46,144 bases of DNA from an uncultured Muribaculaceae bacterium (GCA_910576775.1 CAJTJV010000022.1:1-46144); one strand, 5' to 3'; counted from the first letter of the stretch, positions 1 through 8,891 are shown. Numbers and translations are program-made. Notes: a model not told the origin generated them from the sequence alone.

Positions 1-116
1 TCCGCAACTATTTTAATCCGGCTATAAAATAGCATGTCTCCTGACATGGCAACGCAATTTTAAATGAAAGAGCCGTGTGCTATCGTTTGATGCTTATGTG
101 TAAATGCACAAATCAG

Positions 117-147
117 TTTGATGCTTGTTTTATATTTTGTAATTTTG
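117..147 (+). promoter_or_regulatory. Bacteroidota-type promoter for the acyl-ACP thioesterase gene
   Basis: TTTG at 117-120 and TAATTTTG at 140-147 are spaced by 19 bases, matching the primary sigma-factor promoter pattern of Bacteroidota. The predicted transcript starts about 45 bases before the ATG at 197. No Shine-Dalgarno is seen, which is normal in this phylum. Confidence 0.6.
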
Positions 148-196
148 AATAAACGTTTGTCCCTGTTTCGGAAACAATATCATAAAAATATTATAG

Positions 197-937
197 ATGA
201 GCAATACCGATACTCTCAGCAGGACATTTTTTCTGACTGCCGGTGAGAGTGATGCTGAAGGGCTTATGCCGCCCACTCTCCTTGCGTCGAGAGTAATAGA
301 AGTGGCAACTGACCATGCCAATGAGCTTGGTATCGGATATGCAACACTTATAAAACGCAATATAGGCTGGGTTCTAAGCAGACTCAGCATGGAGGTCTAC
401 CGATATCCGCGTATCAATGAGACATATACTTTAAAGACATGGATCGAGACCTATAACCGTCGTTTCAGTGAGCGCAATTTTGTGTTTACTTCGGGTGACG
501 GCGAGGTCCTTGGATATATGCGCACGGTATGGGTGCCGATGGATTTCGCAAGGCGTACGGTTGCCGAGCTTTCGCAGTTCGGCGTGGATTCTTTTCCAGT
601 GGCCGATATCGAATGCCCCATGGCAAAAACGCCCCGCATCGGCGCATTGCCCGAAGATGCCGACTCCGAGAGTTATGTTTTCCGATATTGCGATCTCGAT
701 TTCAACCGTCATGTCAACACAGTCCGTTATCTCGATCTTATTCTCAACCACTGGCCGCTTGAACATTACGATACCCATACGGCATCGCGAATCGACCTTC
801 TTTTTCACCATGAGTGTCATTTTGGTGAAGCAGTGGAGCTGCGGGTATGCGACGACGGCGACAAGGCTACCTGTGAGATTATCCGTCCCGACGGTATGCG
901 CGCTGTCGCCGCCGCAATAGAATGGAAAGAATTATAG
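197..937 (+). CDS. Acyl-ACP thioesterase (FatA/FatB-like, hot-dog fold)
   Basis: The 246-residue protein has the length of bacterial acyl-[acyl carrier protein] thioesterases with two hot-dog domains. These enzymes hydrolyse acyl-ACP in the cytosol and release free fatty acids. The N-terminal half carries the typical run ending in NIGWVLSRL near residues 55-63. The second hot-dog begins with DLDFNRHVNTVRYLD near residues 166-180, where Asn170 and His172 sit at the family's catalytic positions. The start at 197 is the first ATG after a clear promoter. The gene is monocistronic and stops one base from the converging butyrate kinase gene. Chain-length preference cannot be read from the sequence. 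Family assignment is confident. Confidence 0.9.
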   Translation: MSNTDTLSRTFFLTAGESDAEGLMPPTLLASRVIEVATDHANELGIGYATLIKRNIGWVLSRLSMEVYRYPRINETYTLKTWIETYNRRFSERNFVFTSGDGEVLGYMRTVWVPMDFARRTVAELSQFGVDSFPVADIECPMAKTPRIGALPEDADSESYVFRYCDLDFNRHVNTVRYLDLILNHWPLEHYDTHTASRIDLLFHHECHFGEAVELRVCDDGDKATCEIIRPDGMRAVAAAIEWKEL

Positions 938-938
938 A

Positions 939-2162
939 TTATTCCTGCCTTCTGGTACTCATTTTGCGGAGGTAGTGTCTGATGGCCGTCATTGCCTGTT
1001 TGTTGGTCTCAGGATTTATGGCAGCCAACAGCCAGTCGCGTAACTTTGACGGACGCGCGGCATCATTGATTGTCGACGGATCTTCTGATAGTTCGCCTTC
1101 ATAAACTTTTGGCTGACGTTCGCCCCGGAGTACGGCAAGGGCATTTTCCGCAAGCGATTTAAGTTCATTTTCTCCCGGATATACATAGATGGGAGCTATA
1201 AAATCCACATGGTCGGCTATAAAATCGGTGACACGTTTGCTGTGCGCTATGCCGCCTGTAAGCAGAATTGCGTCAACATCTCCTTTCAGAGCCACACTCA
1301 TAGCACCTATTTCCTTGCAGATGGTATAGCACATGGCTCTGAGAATAAGCATGGCATGGAGGTCGTGGTTCATGATGCGGTCGAGGACCTCCGGTACGGA
1401 TGTTGTTCCCAGGTGTGCATACAGGCCGCCGACTCCATGTACTTTTTTAATCAGTTCTTCTTCAGTATATTTTCCTGAAAAGCACAGGCGGATAAGTGGC
1501 CCCGGTGGCAGAGATCCCGAACGTTCGGGGGAGAACGGTCCGCAGCCGTCAAGAGCATTTGTTGTGTCTATGACGCGGCCACGGCGATGTGCGCTGACGG
1601 TGATGCCACCTCCCATATGGCATACGATAAGATTGAGTTCCTCGTATTTCTTGCCGCATTCTTTTGCATAAAGGCGCGCTACCGCTTTCTGGTTCAGTGC
1701 ATGGAATACCGATTCGCGGGGTAGTTCCGGAATTCCTGATATGCGGGCGTAGGGCATCATTTCATCAACTACTACAGGGTCGGCAATATATGCCTTTACG
1801 CCAATTTCGTCGGCAATGTCACGGGCGAGAAGACCTCCGAGATTGGATGCATGTTGCATACGGGCGTTGATAAGATCCCGGCGGAGATTGTCATTAACCT
1901 CGTAGACACCGCTTTCGATAGGCATGATGATGCCTCCGCGGCCTACTACTGCGTCGAGTTTTCTGATATCAATTCCGTTTTCCCTTAAAGTCTGTTCTAT
2001 AAGGTTTTTACGCCAATGGAACTGCTCGGGGACGGAATTGAAATGTGCGAGATCTTCGGGACTGTGGTCAATTGAGGTGGAGAATATGGGCTTGTCGTCA
2101 TTATAGACTGCGATTTTTGTAGATGTGGAGCCCGGATTTATCGCTAATATATTGAATGCCAT
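939..2162 (-). CDS. buk: Butyrate kinase (acetokinase family), C-terminally extended
   Basis: The 407-residue protein starts with the acetokinase-family phosphate-binding signature NPGSTSTK near residues 9-16. It also has HALNQKAVAR, CHMGGGITVSAH and a late LLTGGIAHS motif, as expected for butyrate or branched-chain fatty acid kinases that interconvert acyl-phosphate and ADP with carboxylate and ATP. It lies 6 bases downstream of phosphate butyryltransferase, so the two very likely form one Ptb-Buk step from acyl-CoA to acid plus ATP. The usual family length is about 355-360 residues; here roughly 45-50 extra residues, charged and rich in Arg, Lys and Glu, follow the LRGER segment. The true substrate (butyrate, isobutyrate, isovalerate or similar) is not determined. 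Confidence 0.92.
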   Translation of the reverse strand: MAFNILAINPGSTSTKIAVYNDDKPIFSTSIDHSPEDLAHFNSVPEQFHWRKNLIEQTLRENGIDIRKLDAVVGRGGIIMPIESGVYEVNDNLRRDLINARMQHASNLGGLLARDIADEIGVKAYIADPVVVDEMMPYARISGIPELPRESVFHALNQKAVARLYAKECGKKYEELNLIVCHMGGGITVSAHRRGRVIDTTNALDGCGPFSPERSGSLPPGPLIRLCFSGKYTEEELIKKVHGVGGLYAHLGTTSVPEVLDRIMNHDLHAMLILRAMCYTICKEIGAMSVALKGDVDAILLTGGIAHSKRVTDFIADHVDFIAPIYVYPGENELKSLAENALAVLRGERQPKVYEGELSEDPSTINDAARPSKLRDWLLAAINPETNKQAMTAIRHYLRKMSTRRQE

Positions 2163-2168
2163 ACTTGT

Positions 2169-3074
2169 TTATTTTATCTGCATACAAGCGAGTGCGATAG
2201 AATAAAGCTTGGTCTCCGAAGTGTCGCCGCGCGATGTGAGAACGCAAGGCACCTTGGTTCCTACAACTATAGCGGCAACCTGTGCCCCCCCTATGTGAGT
2301 GGCTGATTTAAAGAATACGTTGCCTGATTCTATGTTGGGAAAGAGAAGACAGTCGGCCATTCCGGCTACTGTGGAGCCTTGCACTTTCTTTTCCACGGCA
2401 GCCTCGGTATAGAGCGCCACGTCAAGCGACAGGGGGCCGTCGACTGTGACATTGCCGAGTTGGCCTCTATCGCCCATTTTGGCAAGAATGGCTGCTTCGG
2501 TTGATGACGGAACCGACGGGAGTACCTGTTCAGAGGGGGCTATACAGGCGATTTTAGGTTTGTCAATACCTAAAGAGCGCGAAATGTCGGCGAGGTATTT
2601 TATAAGTATGGTTTTCTGTTTGAAATCCGGTTGCGGAATGACGGCAACGTCTGAGATACACAGCAGACGGTCTCGTCCCGGTAGCTCTATCGCCGAGACA
2701 TGGCTAAGAGTGCCTTTCGGCGGAAAAAGGCCTGCTTCTTTATTGAGAATGCCGCGCATGTATTTGTCGGTGGAAACAAGACCTTTCATAAGCACGTCGG
2801 CTCCGCCTTCTGCGACGAGGGCTACTGCCATCTGCACGCAGCGGACGTCGACAGCTTCGTTGACGATGGTGAATACTGAGGCGTCGATATTTTCGGTACG
2901 GCATATTTCGAGGATACTTGCCTTGTCGCCGAATACTATCGGCTCTACAAGTCCTTTCTGCCACGCCTCGTAGACCGCTTTAAGAGTGTGGACGTCGTTT
3001 CCGTAAGCTACGGCAAGTCTGCGGCGACCTTTGGCGCCGGCAGCTTCTACGAGTTGTTCGAGTTTGGTAATCAT
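2169..3074 (-). CDS. ptb: Phosphate butyryltransferase
   Basis: The 301-residue protein belongs to the phosphate acetyl/butaryl transferase family and transfers an acyl group from CoA to phosphate. Visible family features include the GLVSTDKYMRGILNKEAGL block near residues 96-115, the DVAVIPQPD segment, the DGPLSLDVAL segment, and the C-terminal NIESGNVFFKSATHIGGAQVA block. It is 6 bases upstream of buk and about 66 bases downstream of the metallophosphoesterase gene on the same strand, so it could be in an operon with either or both. It is distinct from the pta gene at 14726-15742, which is the acetyl-specific relative. Start MITKLEQL is the only sensible start. Confidence 0.93.
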   Translation of the reverse strand: MITKLEQLVEAAGAKGRRRLAVAYGNDVHTLKAVYEAWQKGLVEPIVFGDKASILEICRTENIDASVFTIVNEAVDVRCVQMAVALVAEGGADVLMKGLVSTDKYMRGILNKEAGLFPPKGTLSHVSAIELPGRDRLLCISDVAVIPQPDFKQKTILIKYLADISRSLGIDKPKIACIAPSEQVLPSVPSSTEAAILAKMGDRGQLGNVTVDGPLSLDVALYTEAAVEKKVQGSTVAGMADCLLFPNIESGNVFFKSATHIGGAQVAAIVVGTKVPCVLTSRGDTSETKLYSIALACMQIK

Positions 3075-3140
3075 AGATGTGTTTTATTTGAGTTGTCGCC
3101 TTTTACGCTCATCGCGGAGGCGACTTCAATTGTATCCGAG

Positions 3141-4985
3141 TCAATTGTTGTTCCTTATGCGGAAGATTGTACCTTCGATAAGGGATACGTATATGTCGCC
3201 GTTGAATGGATCGACATCGATACCGTTAACCTCGCTGCAACCAAGCGGTAGGGAGGCTAATAATTCATGGTTGTCGGCGCGTGTGACTGTTACTTTTCCT
3301 TTCAGGGAGCCTGTGTAGATATATCCGTCTTTTTCTACAATCACACATGGCGCGTGTTCATATCCGAGTCCGAGGTCGATTGTCCAAAGTTCCTTGAATT
3401 CTGGTGCTGTGGCATCGACGGCGACAAGTTCGCCATCCATTGTCTTGGCATAGATGCGGCTGCCGTCCTCGCTATGACCTATGCTTTCGCGGTAGCGGTG
3501 TGAATTGTCACGCCATAGCTGCCGTCCGCTGCTGCGGTCGAGGGCTGTCATATATCGGTCCGGAGTGACTACAAATACTTTGTCACCGGAGATTACCGGC
3601 ACCACATTGCCGGGACTGAACAGATTGCCGTTCATTCCGTTGTCCCAAGCCCAACGTAATTTGCCTGTGCGGAGGTCGAGCATTCGCAGCTTGGTATCCC
3701 AGGCGCCGAATACGAGATCATTGCCTTCAATTGCCGGGGCTGCCTGACAATAGTTGAAGATGGAATCGTATACCCAGACAATCTTGCCGTTGACAGGATT
3801 CAGACGCTCGATACGCTTGTATCCCCCCTGGATATATCCTTTACCGTCAGGAGTAATAGTGCCGTCGGCAACGTAAGGGCCTTCCTTGGATTTGTGCTTG
3901 CTCCTTACTTTGCCTGTCGCAGCGTCGATAAACATAATGCCGTTGTGCATTGGTACTGCCACATCTTTGCCCAGCGATACGGGACGGCTGAAAAGGCTTG
4001 CACCGGTCGGTACTGTCCAGCGGATGGCTCCGTCGTTTTTGCTTACTGCCTGTGCGTTTCCTGTTGAAGTGCCGAAATATACATTGTTCTTGTCGAATCC
4101 GAGACGGGTGAACACGGAGGCGTTGTCGCTCCATAGTTTCTGTACTTCGAAATTCTTGGGAGCTATGATCTGGGGTTTCTCTTTTTTCTTTGATTTCTTA
4201 TGGTCGATGGTGTTTGCAAAAGCGTATTTCGCCTGGCGAGGATAACCGATGCGCTTATTATAGATATGCACCCATGAAGGGTCTATTTCAATCTCAGAGT
4301 AGCCGTAGTCGCCTTTGCCCATGTCGAGGGCGCGAACCATCACGCAAGGCAGATCCGAGCCGCTTTCAGGACCTCCGGCATTATATGATTTCCACGTGTG
4401 GTAATGGCCGTTGATATGGCCGATGACTGGGTAGCGCTCGAGGATGGCGAGATAATCGTCGAGGTTGTCAAGATCGGAAAGAAGAGGATAGTGGTTGAAA
4501 GATAATACCTTTTTGCCCGATGTGGTCATTTTGCCGAGGGTCTCGTCGAGCCAGTGCAGGTCTTCCTGTTTGATGTTGCCATTGCCCATTTTCATGTACG
4601 GGCCGCAACTGATTCCTATGAGTATGATGCTGTCGGTTTCCGCTACGAATCTGTCGTTACCCCATAGGTCAATGAAAGTCTTTGTGGCACTTTGGCTCCA
4701 TGTTGACTCATGGTTGCCAGGAATCAAAAAGGTTGGATGTTTTATTTTGTCAAGAATGCCTTTTACGTTTGTAAGCTCCCAGTCGGAGCCTTCAGTACCC
4801 AGGTCGCCGTTGACAACAACAAGGTCGTAAGGTGTCTTGTTGATTTCTTCCACAGCAGTTCGCATGGCTCCTTCATTGGCACTTCCGGGGGTGACATGGA
4901 TATCGCTAAGAACGGCTATGCGTTGTGCGCTCAGATTTAAGGTTATAAGGATGGCTAATGCTGATACTATTGATTTGCAATTCAT
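3141..4985 (-). CDS. Exported metallophosphoesterase with C-terminal PQQ-like beta-propeller
   Basis: This 614-residue protein has a signal peptide (residues about 1-20, ending LNLSAQ). A calcineurin-like phosphoesterase domain follows, with metal-binding motifs DIH (28-30), GDLG (60-63), GNHE (90-93), NHYP near 165 and GHYH near 195. After a Lys-rich linker (around 265-275, KKSKKKEK) the rest, from about residue 285 to the end, consists of repeats of the PQQ-like WD/propeller type (G-I-W and G-K-L-R-W-A-W segments). The enzyme is expected in the periplasm; substrate is unknown. A -7 box (TACCTTTG on the minus strand at 5014-5021) lies about 30 bases upstream of the ATG. The phosphoesterase plus propeller layout recurs in Bacteroidota, but I cannot name its role. 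Confidence 0.85.
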   Translation of the reverse strand: MNCKSIVSALAILITLNLSAQRIAVLSDIHVTPGSANEGAMRTAVEEINKTPYDLVVVNGDLGTEGSDWELTNVKGILDKIKHPTFLIPGNHESTWSQSATKTFIDLWGNDRFVAETDSIILIGISCGPYMKMGNGNIKQEDLHWLDETLGKMTTSGKKVLSFNHYPLLSDLDNLDDYLAILERYPVIGHINGHYHTWKSYNAGGPESGSDLPCVMVRALDMGKGDYGYSEIEIDPSWVHIYNKRIGYPRQAKYAFANTIDHKKSKKKEKPQIIAPKNFEVQKLWSDNASVFTRLGFDKNNVYFGTSTGNAQAVSKNDGAIRWTVPTGASLFSRPVSLGKDVAVPMHNGIMFIDAATGKVRSKHKSKEGPYVADGTITPDGKGYIQGGYKRIERLNPVNGKIVWVYDSIFNYCQAAPAIEGNDLVFGAWDTKLRMLDLRTGKLRWAWDNGMNGNLFSPGNVVPVISGDKVFVVTPDRYMTALDRSSGRQLWRDNSHRYRESIGHSEDGSRIYAKTMDGELVAVDATAPEFKELWTIDLGLGYEHAPCVIVEKDGYIYTGSLKGKVTVTRADNHELLASLPLGCSEVNGIDVDPFNGDIYVSLIEGTIFRIRNNN

Positions 4986-5013
4986 TATGCGTTTTAGATA
5001 TTTTGATTCAATA

Positions 5014-5021
5014 CAAAGGTA
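5014..5021 (-). promoter_or_regulatory. -7 promoter element for the metallophosphoesterase gene
   Basis: TACCTTTG on the minus strand fits TAnnTTTG and lies 28 bases from the start codon at 4985. A TTG at the -33 position is not evident. Confidence 0.45.
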
Positions 5022-5131
5022 GATTATTTTCGGGTAAAAAAGAAAAATTTTTAAAAATAACTAAACCTTTTTTGCTGAAAGCGTGTTAGAATTACAAAAT
5101 CACTCCAATAGAACACTCACAACTATTATTT

Positions 5132-6196
5132 ATGAATGATATGAAAAAGATCGCATTACTGCTTGCTGTTGCTCTCGGTAGCGCAGCTTGCATCGCTCAG
5201 ATTAACAAGGGCGAACTCAAACAGCTTCAGAATTTCCTGAATCAGCCTGCCAAAGAGGCGGCTACAAATGCTCAGGCTCTGAAAATTACCGACATGAAAA
5301 ATCCCGCCACTTGGGAAGGGGTTACCGTTGTCGGCGGTAATGTAACAGAAATCAAGTGGGCTGACAAGAAACTTGGAGGTACTCTCGACCTCAGCGGCTT
5401 CAAGGCTCTACAGAAAGTCGACGTATCCCGTAACGCTCTCCAGGCTGTATCCGTAAAAGGTGACGCAGCTCTTTCCGAACTCAATGCTTCGCGCAATAAA
5501 ATCAGTGAAGTAGATCTCTCCGGTACAACCGTTCTTTCAAAGCTTTCTTTGAATAACAATCGTCTTACCGATTTTACTCTTACCGACGCACCTGCCATAA
5601 AGAGTATCAACATTGCATCCAATCTTCTTGTAGACCTCGACCTACAAGGTTCGTCCACTCTTGAGACTGTAAACTGCCAGAGCAATCATCTGGAAAACCT
5701 CAGCGTTGCGAACTGCACCGCACTCAAGAATCTCTATTGCGGCTATAACAAGCTTACAAGTCTCAATCTCGTTGGTGTTACCAGCCTTCAGAACCTAAAC
5801 ATTGATGACAACCGTATCTCAAACATGATTGTTTCCGGCTTGCCTTCGCTCGCTACCTTCATCTGTTCCGACAACAACATGAAGACTCTCGGTCTCCGCG
5901 ACTGCCAGGCTCTGATGGATATCGTCTGCTCCTACAACAACCTTACCAGTTTGGATGTAAGCAATTGCCCCAATGTTCTCTTCGTCGACTGCTCTTACAA
6001 CGATCTTTCAACCCTCTCGCTTGCAAACCAGACCTTCCTGCAGCGTCTGCTCTGCAACAACAACGAACTTACAATGCTTGATGTAAGCTTCGACCAGGCT
6101 CTTACCTACATCAATTGCCGCTACAACATGATTACGGATCTCCGCACAATTGCTTGCCCCAACCTGCGGATGATTGCCTGCCAGTGGAATTACTAA
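5132..6196 (+). CDS. Secreted leucine-rich-repeat protein
   Basis: The 354-residue protein begins with a signal peptide (MKK, then a hydrophobic stretch, then the Ala-Cys-Ile-Ala-Gln region near residue 25). From about residue 65 to the C-terminus it is a continuous leucine-rich-repeat array with a period of about 21-22 residues and a recurring core L-x-x-L-x-C-x-x-N-x-L-T-x-L-x-V. Many repeats carry Cys at a fixed position. No catalytic domain and no sorting domain follow the repeats, so it is probably a surface or periplasmic binding protein; the ligand is unknown. Start could be the ATG at 5132 or the one at 5141, which gives a more typical MKK signal peptide. A strong terminator follows the stop. 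Confidence 0.85.
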   Translation: MNDMKKIALLLAVALGSAACIAQINKGELKQLQNFLNQPAKEAATNAQALKITDMKNPATWEGVTVVGGNVTEIKWADKKLGGTLDLSGFKALQKVDVSRNALQAVSVKGDAALSELNASRNKISEVDLSGTTVLSKLSLNNNRLTDFTLTDAPAIKSINIASNLLVDLDLQGSSTLETVNCQSNHLENLSVANCTALKNLYCGYNKLTSLNLVGVTSLQNLNIDDNRISNMIVSGLPSLATFICSDNNMKTLGLRDCQALMDIVCSYNNLTSLDVSNCPNVLFVDCSYNDLSTLSLANQTFLQRLLCNNNELTMLDVSFDQALTYINCRYNMITDLRTIACPNLRMIACQWNY

Positions 6197-6233
6197 CGAC
6201 AATGCGATAATACGATCTGAATATTTCCCGAAA

Positions 6234-6266
6234 GGGGGACGGGCTCAGGCCCGCCCCCCTTTTTTA
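6234..6266 (+). terminator. Rho-independent terminator after the LRR gene
   Basis: A GC-rich stem pairs 6234-6244 with 6249-6259 around a TCAG loop, with one bulged A. It is followed by six or seven T residues. It ends the plus-strand LRR transcript. Confidence 0.85.
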
Positions 6267-6282
6267 GGCTTATATATGATGG

Positions 6283-6879
6283 TTATTCTTTGTCGGAATA
6301 ATCGATGTCCTCGATAATCCTGTCGTTTGTCCGTTGGGCGACTCGATAAATTATGAGGATGACGGCAACCGATAGAGCGAGCATAATCAGCATGAAAATT
6401 ATGTTTCCCAATGCCGACGCATTCTCTTCGGAATGTCCCTTGAAGGCGTCCCGGAGGTGCAGGTATTCTATAAGGAACCATCCGGCCCAGATTACGCAGA
6501 AAGGTAATTCGATCAATAACTGGATTTTACGATAATGTTTCTGTTTCTGAAGTTTCCTTTTCAGTTCCAGAAGACTCAGGTTGTTTATGTCGTCCGACGA
6601 AATTCGCATTGTCGATTTCCAGTCGATGTAAGTACTCGGAATCATGGCTATTATGATACTGTAGGCAATCCACATCGACATGTGCATGGTGTGGCATATT
6701 GTTATTATAAAAAGTGAGAGCACGGGCATGGCGATAATTTCAGCTGTAACGTAGTTGCTCATCCATCCCGAACGTTGTTTCATTACAGTGCGCATAAGGC
6801 GATTGTTGACAATATTGTATTCCTCGAGGCTATGCTTCATTGCGGCCATCTGCGTGCGCAGTTCTTTAAGTTCGTCCAT
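6283..6879 (-). CDS. Four-TM membrane protein partnered with the ECF sigma factor
   Basis: The 198-residue protein has a charged, coiled-coil-like N-terminus (about 1-35, MDELKELRTQM onward). Two hydrophobic helices follow (about 47-66 and 68-85), then a charged Lys-rich stretch (about 95-118) and two more helices (about 119-140 and 155-178). It follows the ECF sigma gene by 21 bases on the same strand. This sigma-plus-small-membrane-protein pairing recurs in Bacteroidales, so a role as anti-sigma or signalling partner is an inference from context. There is no recognisable zinc-binding anti-sigma motif. No precise name is justified. Confidence 0.7.
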   Translation of the reverse strand: MDELKELRTQMAAMKHSLEEYNIVNNRLMRTVMKQRSGWMSNYVTAEIIAMPVLSLFIITICHTMHMSMWIAYSIIIAMIPSTYIDWKSTMRISSDDINNLSLLELKRKLQKQKHYRKIQLLIELPFCVIWAGWFLIEYLHLRDAFKGHSEENASALGNIIFMLIMLALSVAVILIIYRVAQRTNDRIIEDIDYSDKE

Positions 6880-6900
6880 ATCGAGTAGGTGTTTTTTTGT

Positions 6901-7371
6901 TTACAAAGATTTGAGTTTTTCGCGAATTCGTACCAATCTTACTCCCAGAGCTTTTATGGAGATTCCGATTATTGAGGCTATTTCTGCGTATGACATGTCT
7001 TCAAGCCATAATAATACGATGGCTCTGTCGAACGGCTCGAGTTTCGTTATCCGTTCGTGTAGCATAGCATTCTGTTTGCCGATTGTGGTTCTCTTGTCAA
7101 GAATATCGGGCGACAGATCCAAAGGGATTGTTTTGATTTGCTTTTTCCGTTTGTGTGATATGCAAGTGTTCAGACTTACGCGGTAGACCCATGAGCGGAT
7201 ACTGCATTCTCCCCTGAATTTTTCGAAGCCTTGCCAAAGATTTATCAGCGTGTCCTGAAACAGGTCGTCTGCCTCGTTTTTTGAAGAAGAGAACATGTAG
7301 CAGACAGAATAGATTGTGCTTTTCTGTTCATTTACGAGCCGTCCGAATGTGATATGTGGTTCTCCGTCCAT
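6901..7371 (-). CDS. ECF-type RNA polymerase sigma factor
   Basis: The 156-residue protein has sigma region 2 (about residues 10-75, with DEADDLFQDTLINLWQGFEKF and the RSWVYRVSLNTC motif). Sigma region 4 is near the C-terminus (about 105-155, with SYAEIASIIGISIKALGVRLVRIREKL as helix-turn-helix). It is a typical extracytoplasmic-function sigma factor directing RNA polymerase to a small regulon, and it is probably controlled by the membrane protein encoded immediately downstream. A TATCTTTG -7 element lies upstream on the minus strand at 7437-7444. The regulon cannot be deduced here. Confidence 0.9.
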   Translation of the reverse strand: MDGEPHITFGRLVNEQKSTIYSVCYMFSSSKNEADDLFQDTLINLWQGFEKFRGECSIRSWVYRVSLNTCISHKRKKQIKTIPLDLSPDILDKRTTIGKQNAMLHERITKLEPFDRAIVLLWLEDMSYAEIASIIGISIKALGVRLVRIREKLKSL

Positions 7372-7436
7372 TGTTGTGGTTCATTGTTTTTAAGAAGATG
7401 TTCTGTTTATAAGACGCAAAGGTTGATATATAACTA

Positions 7437-7465
7437 CAAAGATATTCTGAAAAATTATAATGCAA
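7437..7465 (-). promoter_or_regulatory. Promoter for the ECF sigma factor gene
   Basis: On the minus strand TATCTTTG occupies 7437-7444. A TTG lies at 7463-7465, 18 bases further upstream. The predicted transcript starts about 60 bases before the ATG at 7371. Confidence 0.45.
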
Positions 7466-7502
7466 AAAAACTTTAATGGTATGATGTGCGGTGTTGCTGC
7501 GA

Positions 7503-7533
7503 TTGGCTATGTTGCGGGAAATGCTTATCTTTG
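7503..7533 (+). promoter_or_regulatory. Promoter for the 7560 gene
   Basis: TTG at 7503-7505 and TATCTTTG at 7526-7533 are spaced by 20 bases, a full Bacteroidota promoter. It overlaps the upstream in-frame codons of the longer reading frame and so supports the start at 7560 rather than 7491. Confidence 0.6.
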
Positions 7534-7559
7534 TATGTTTAACCCATCAATATCCGTCT

Positions 7560-8891
7560 ATGCACCGCCGTTTTCTTGCAATAGCCGTTGTAGCAAGCAC
7601 ATATTTATTTGTATCTGCCGCTTCGTTGAGTTTCTCGGGGCTTTCGCTGCCGGCAGTAGAATGTTTTGTTGAGGCTGCCACCGGACTGGAGGCCGTCTAT
7701 GTCCTTCCGTCGACCGAAGGTGTCACCATTACGTTTGACGGAGCTTCGTCATCTGCCCGGTGGTCCTGTTTCAGCAATCTCGGAGGGGCGTATGCCGAAG
7801 AAATAGGAACCGGAGTTTCCGTTCAGTCCCGTCACGGTGACATGGGATATCTTATAGAGGACCGCGGGCGCCAGACGTGTTTCTGGATTGTGGACTATTC
7901 TGCCCATGAACTATCGATGGAGTCGCTGGTTCCGTCGGAGGAACTCGACTGTTCGCGAGCTGTGTTGAATTTTAAAGGATCGGCTGCCGATATTGTTTAT
8001 TATAGTATCACCGGTCGCCGCTTTGTGCTTTCGAGAGAAATGGAGCTTACTTGGCAGACATTGCAGTTCGACGATGAGAATTTCAGTTATGCCAATGCCT
8101 CAGGTCGTGAGACAATCGATGGCATAACGGAAACTGTGAGTGCTCCGGCTCCGTTGTGTAATACAACATTCATCCTCTCGGGCGATCGTTTCCTCAAGGC
8201 ATGGAATATGGAGCAGAGTATAGAATCGCCCCTCGTAAATGCTTACGCTGTAGATGCCAATACCCGTGCCACACAGACCCCACGTGATGCCGATAACGAA
8301 CTCAAGGACGAGAACGAGGGGCTTGGTGGCTCTGCGCCTGTAGAGATTCTTTTCGAGGCTGCCGTGAGTGATGCGGCAATATTCCGCGAATGGCAGATTT
8401 CTCGGGATCCTGAGTTCAACATTCTCGAAAACAGTTTCAACGACCTCGAATTTTCTTATACTTTTACCGAGCAAGGAACAACATATGTCCGTTTCAACGC
8501 CAATAATAACGACGGAACGTGCCCATGGGAAGGACCGGTATATGAGGTGTTTGTCGGAGAATCGAAACTCGATATCCCCAATGCTTTCTCACCGGAGGCC
8601 TCGCCGGGCGTAAATGACGAATGGAAGGTGAGCTATAAGTCACTGGTGCGTTTCGAATGTCATATCTTCAATAAGTGGGGCAAGGAACTTTTCCATACCA
8701 CCGACCCCGCAAAAGGCTGGGACGGCAAGGTTGGCAACAAATATGTCCCCTCGGGTGTATATTATTATGTCATAAAGGCTGAGGGTGCCGATGGTGTACG
8801 CTACAACAAGGCCGGTGACATAAACATAATAAAATATACTCCTGGCAGCAATCAAGGCTCGTCATCGGGCGCCGAAAGTGAGGCGGAGTGA
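7560..8891 (+). CDS. Secreted protein with gliding-motility-associated C-terminal domain
   Basis: From the ATG at 7560 the product is 443 residues and starts with a signal peptide (MHRR, then a hydrophobic stretch to about residue 25). The longer frame from 7491 would put the promoter inside the gene. The middle contains immunoglobulin/PKD-like beta strands. The C-terminal 85 or so residues match the T9SS type-B / gliding-motility-associated domain (IPNAFSPEASPGVNDEW, then HIFNKWGKELF, then GWDGK, then VPSGVYYYVIKA). A short Ser/Glu-rich tail of about 20 residues follows the last predicted strand, which is unusual because type-B signals normally end the protein. It probably goes to the cell surface by type IX secretion. 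The stop overlaps a possible GTG of the next gene, so the two genes are probably cotranscribed. Confidence 0.8.
   Translation: MHRRFLAIAVVASTYLFVSAASLSFSGLSLPAVECFVEAATGLEAVYVLPSTEGVTITFDGASSSARWSCFSNLGGAYAEEIGTGVSVQSRHGDMGYLIEDRGRQTCFWIVDYSAHELSMESLVPSEELDCSRAVLNFKGSAADIVYYSITGRRFVLSREMELTWQTLQFDDENFSYANASGRETIDGITETVSAPAPLCNTTFILSGDRFLKAWNMEQSIESPLVNAYAVDANTRATQTPRDADNELKDENEGLGGSAPVEILFEAAVSDAAIFREWQISRDPEFNILENSFNDLEFSYTFTEQGTTYVRFNANNNDGTCPWEGPVYEVFVGESKLDIPNAFSPEASPGVNDEWKVSYKSLVRFECHIFNKWGKELFHTTDPAKGWDGKVGNKYVPSGVYYYVIKAEGADGVRYNKAGDINIIKYTPGSNQGSSSGAESEAE

Noticed and set aside
431..820. Antisense reading frame inside the thioesterase gene
   Set aside because: It overlaps a well-supported gene and its translation shows no family motif. 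Similar antisense frames throughout the window were treated the same way.
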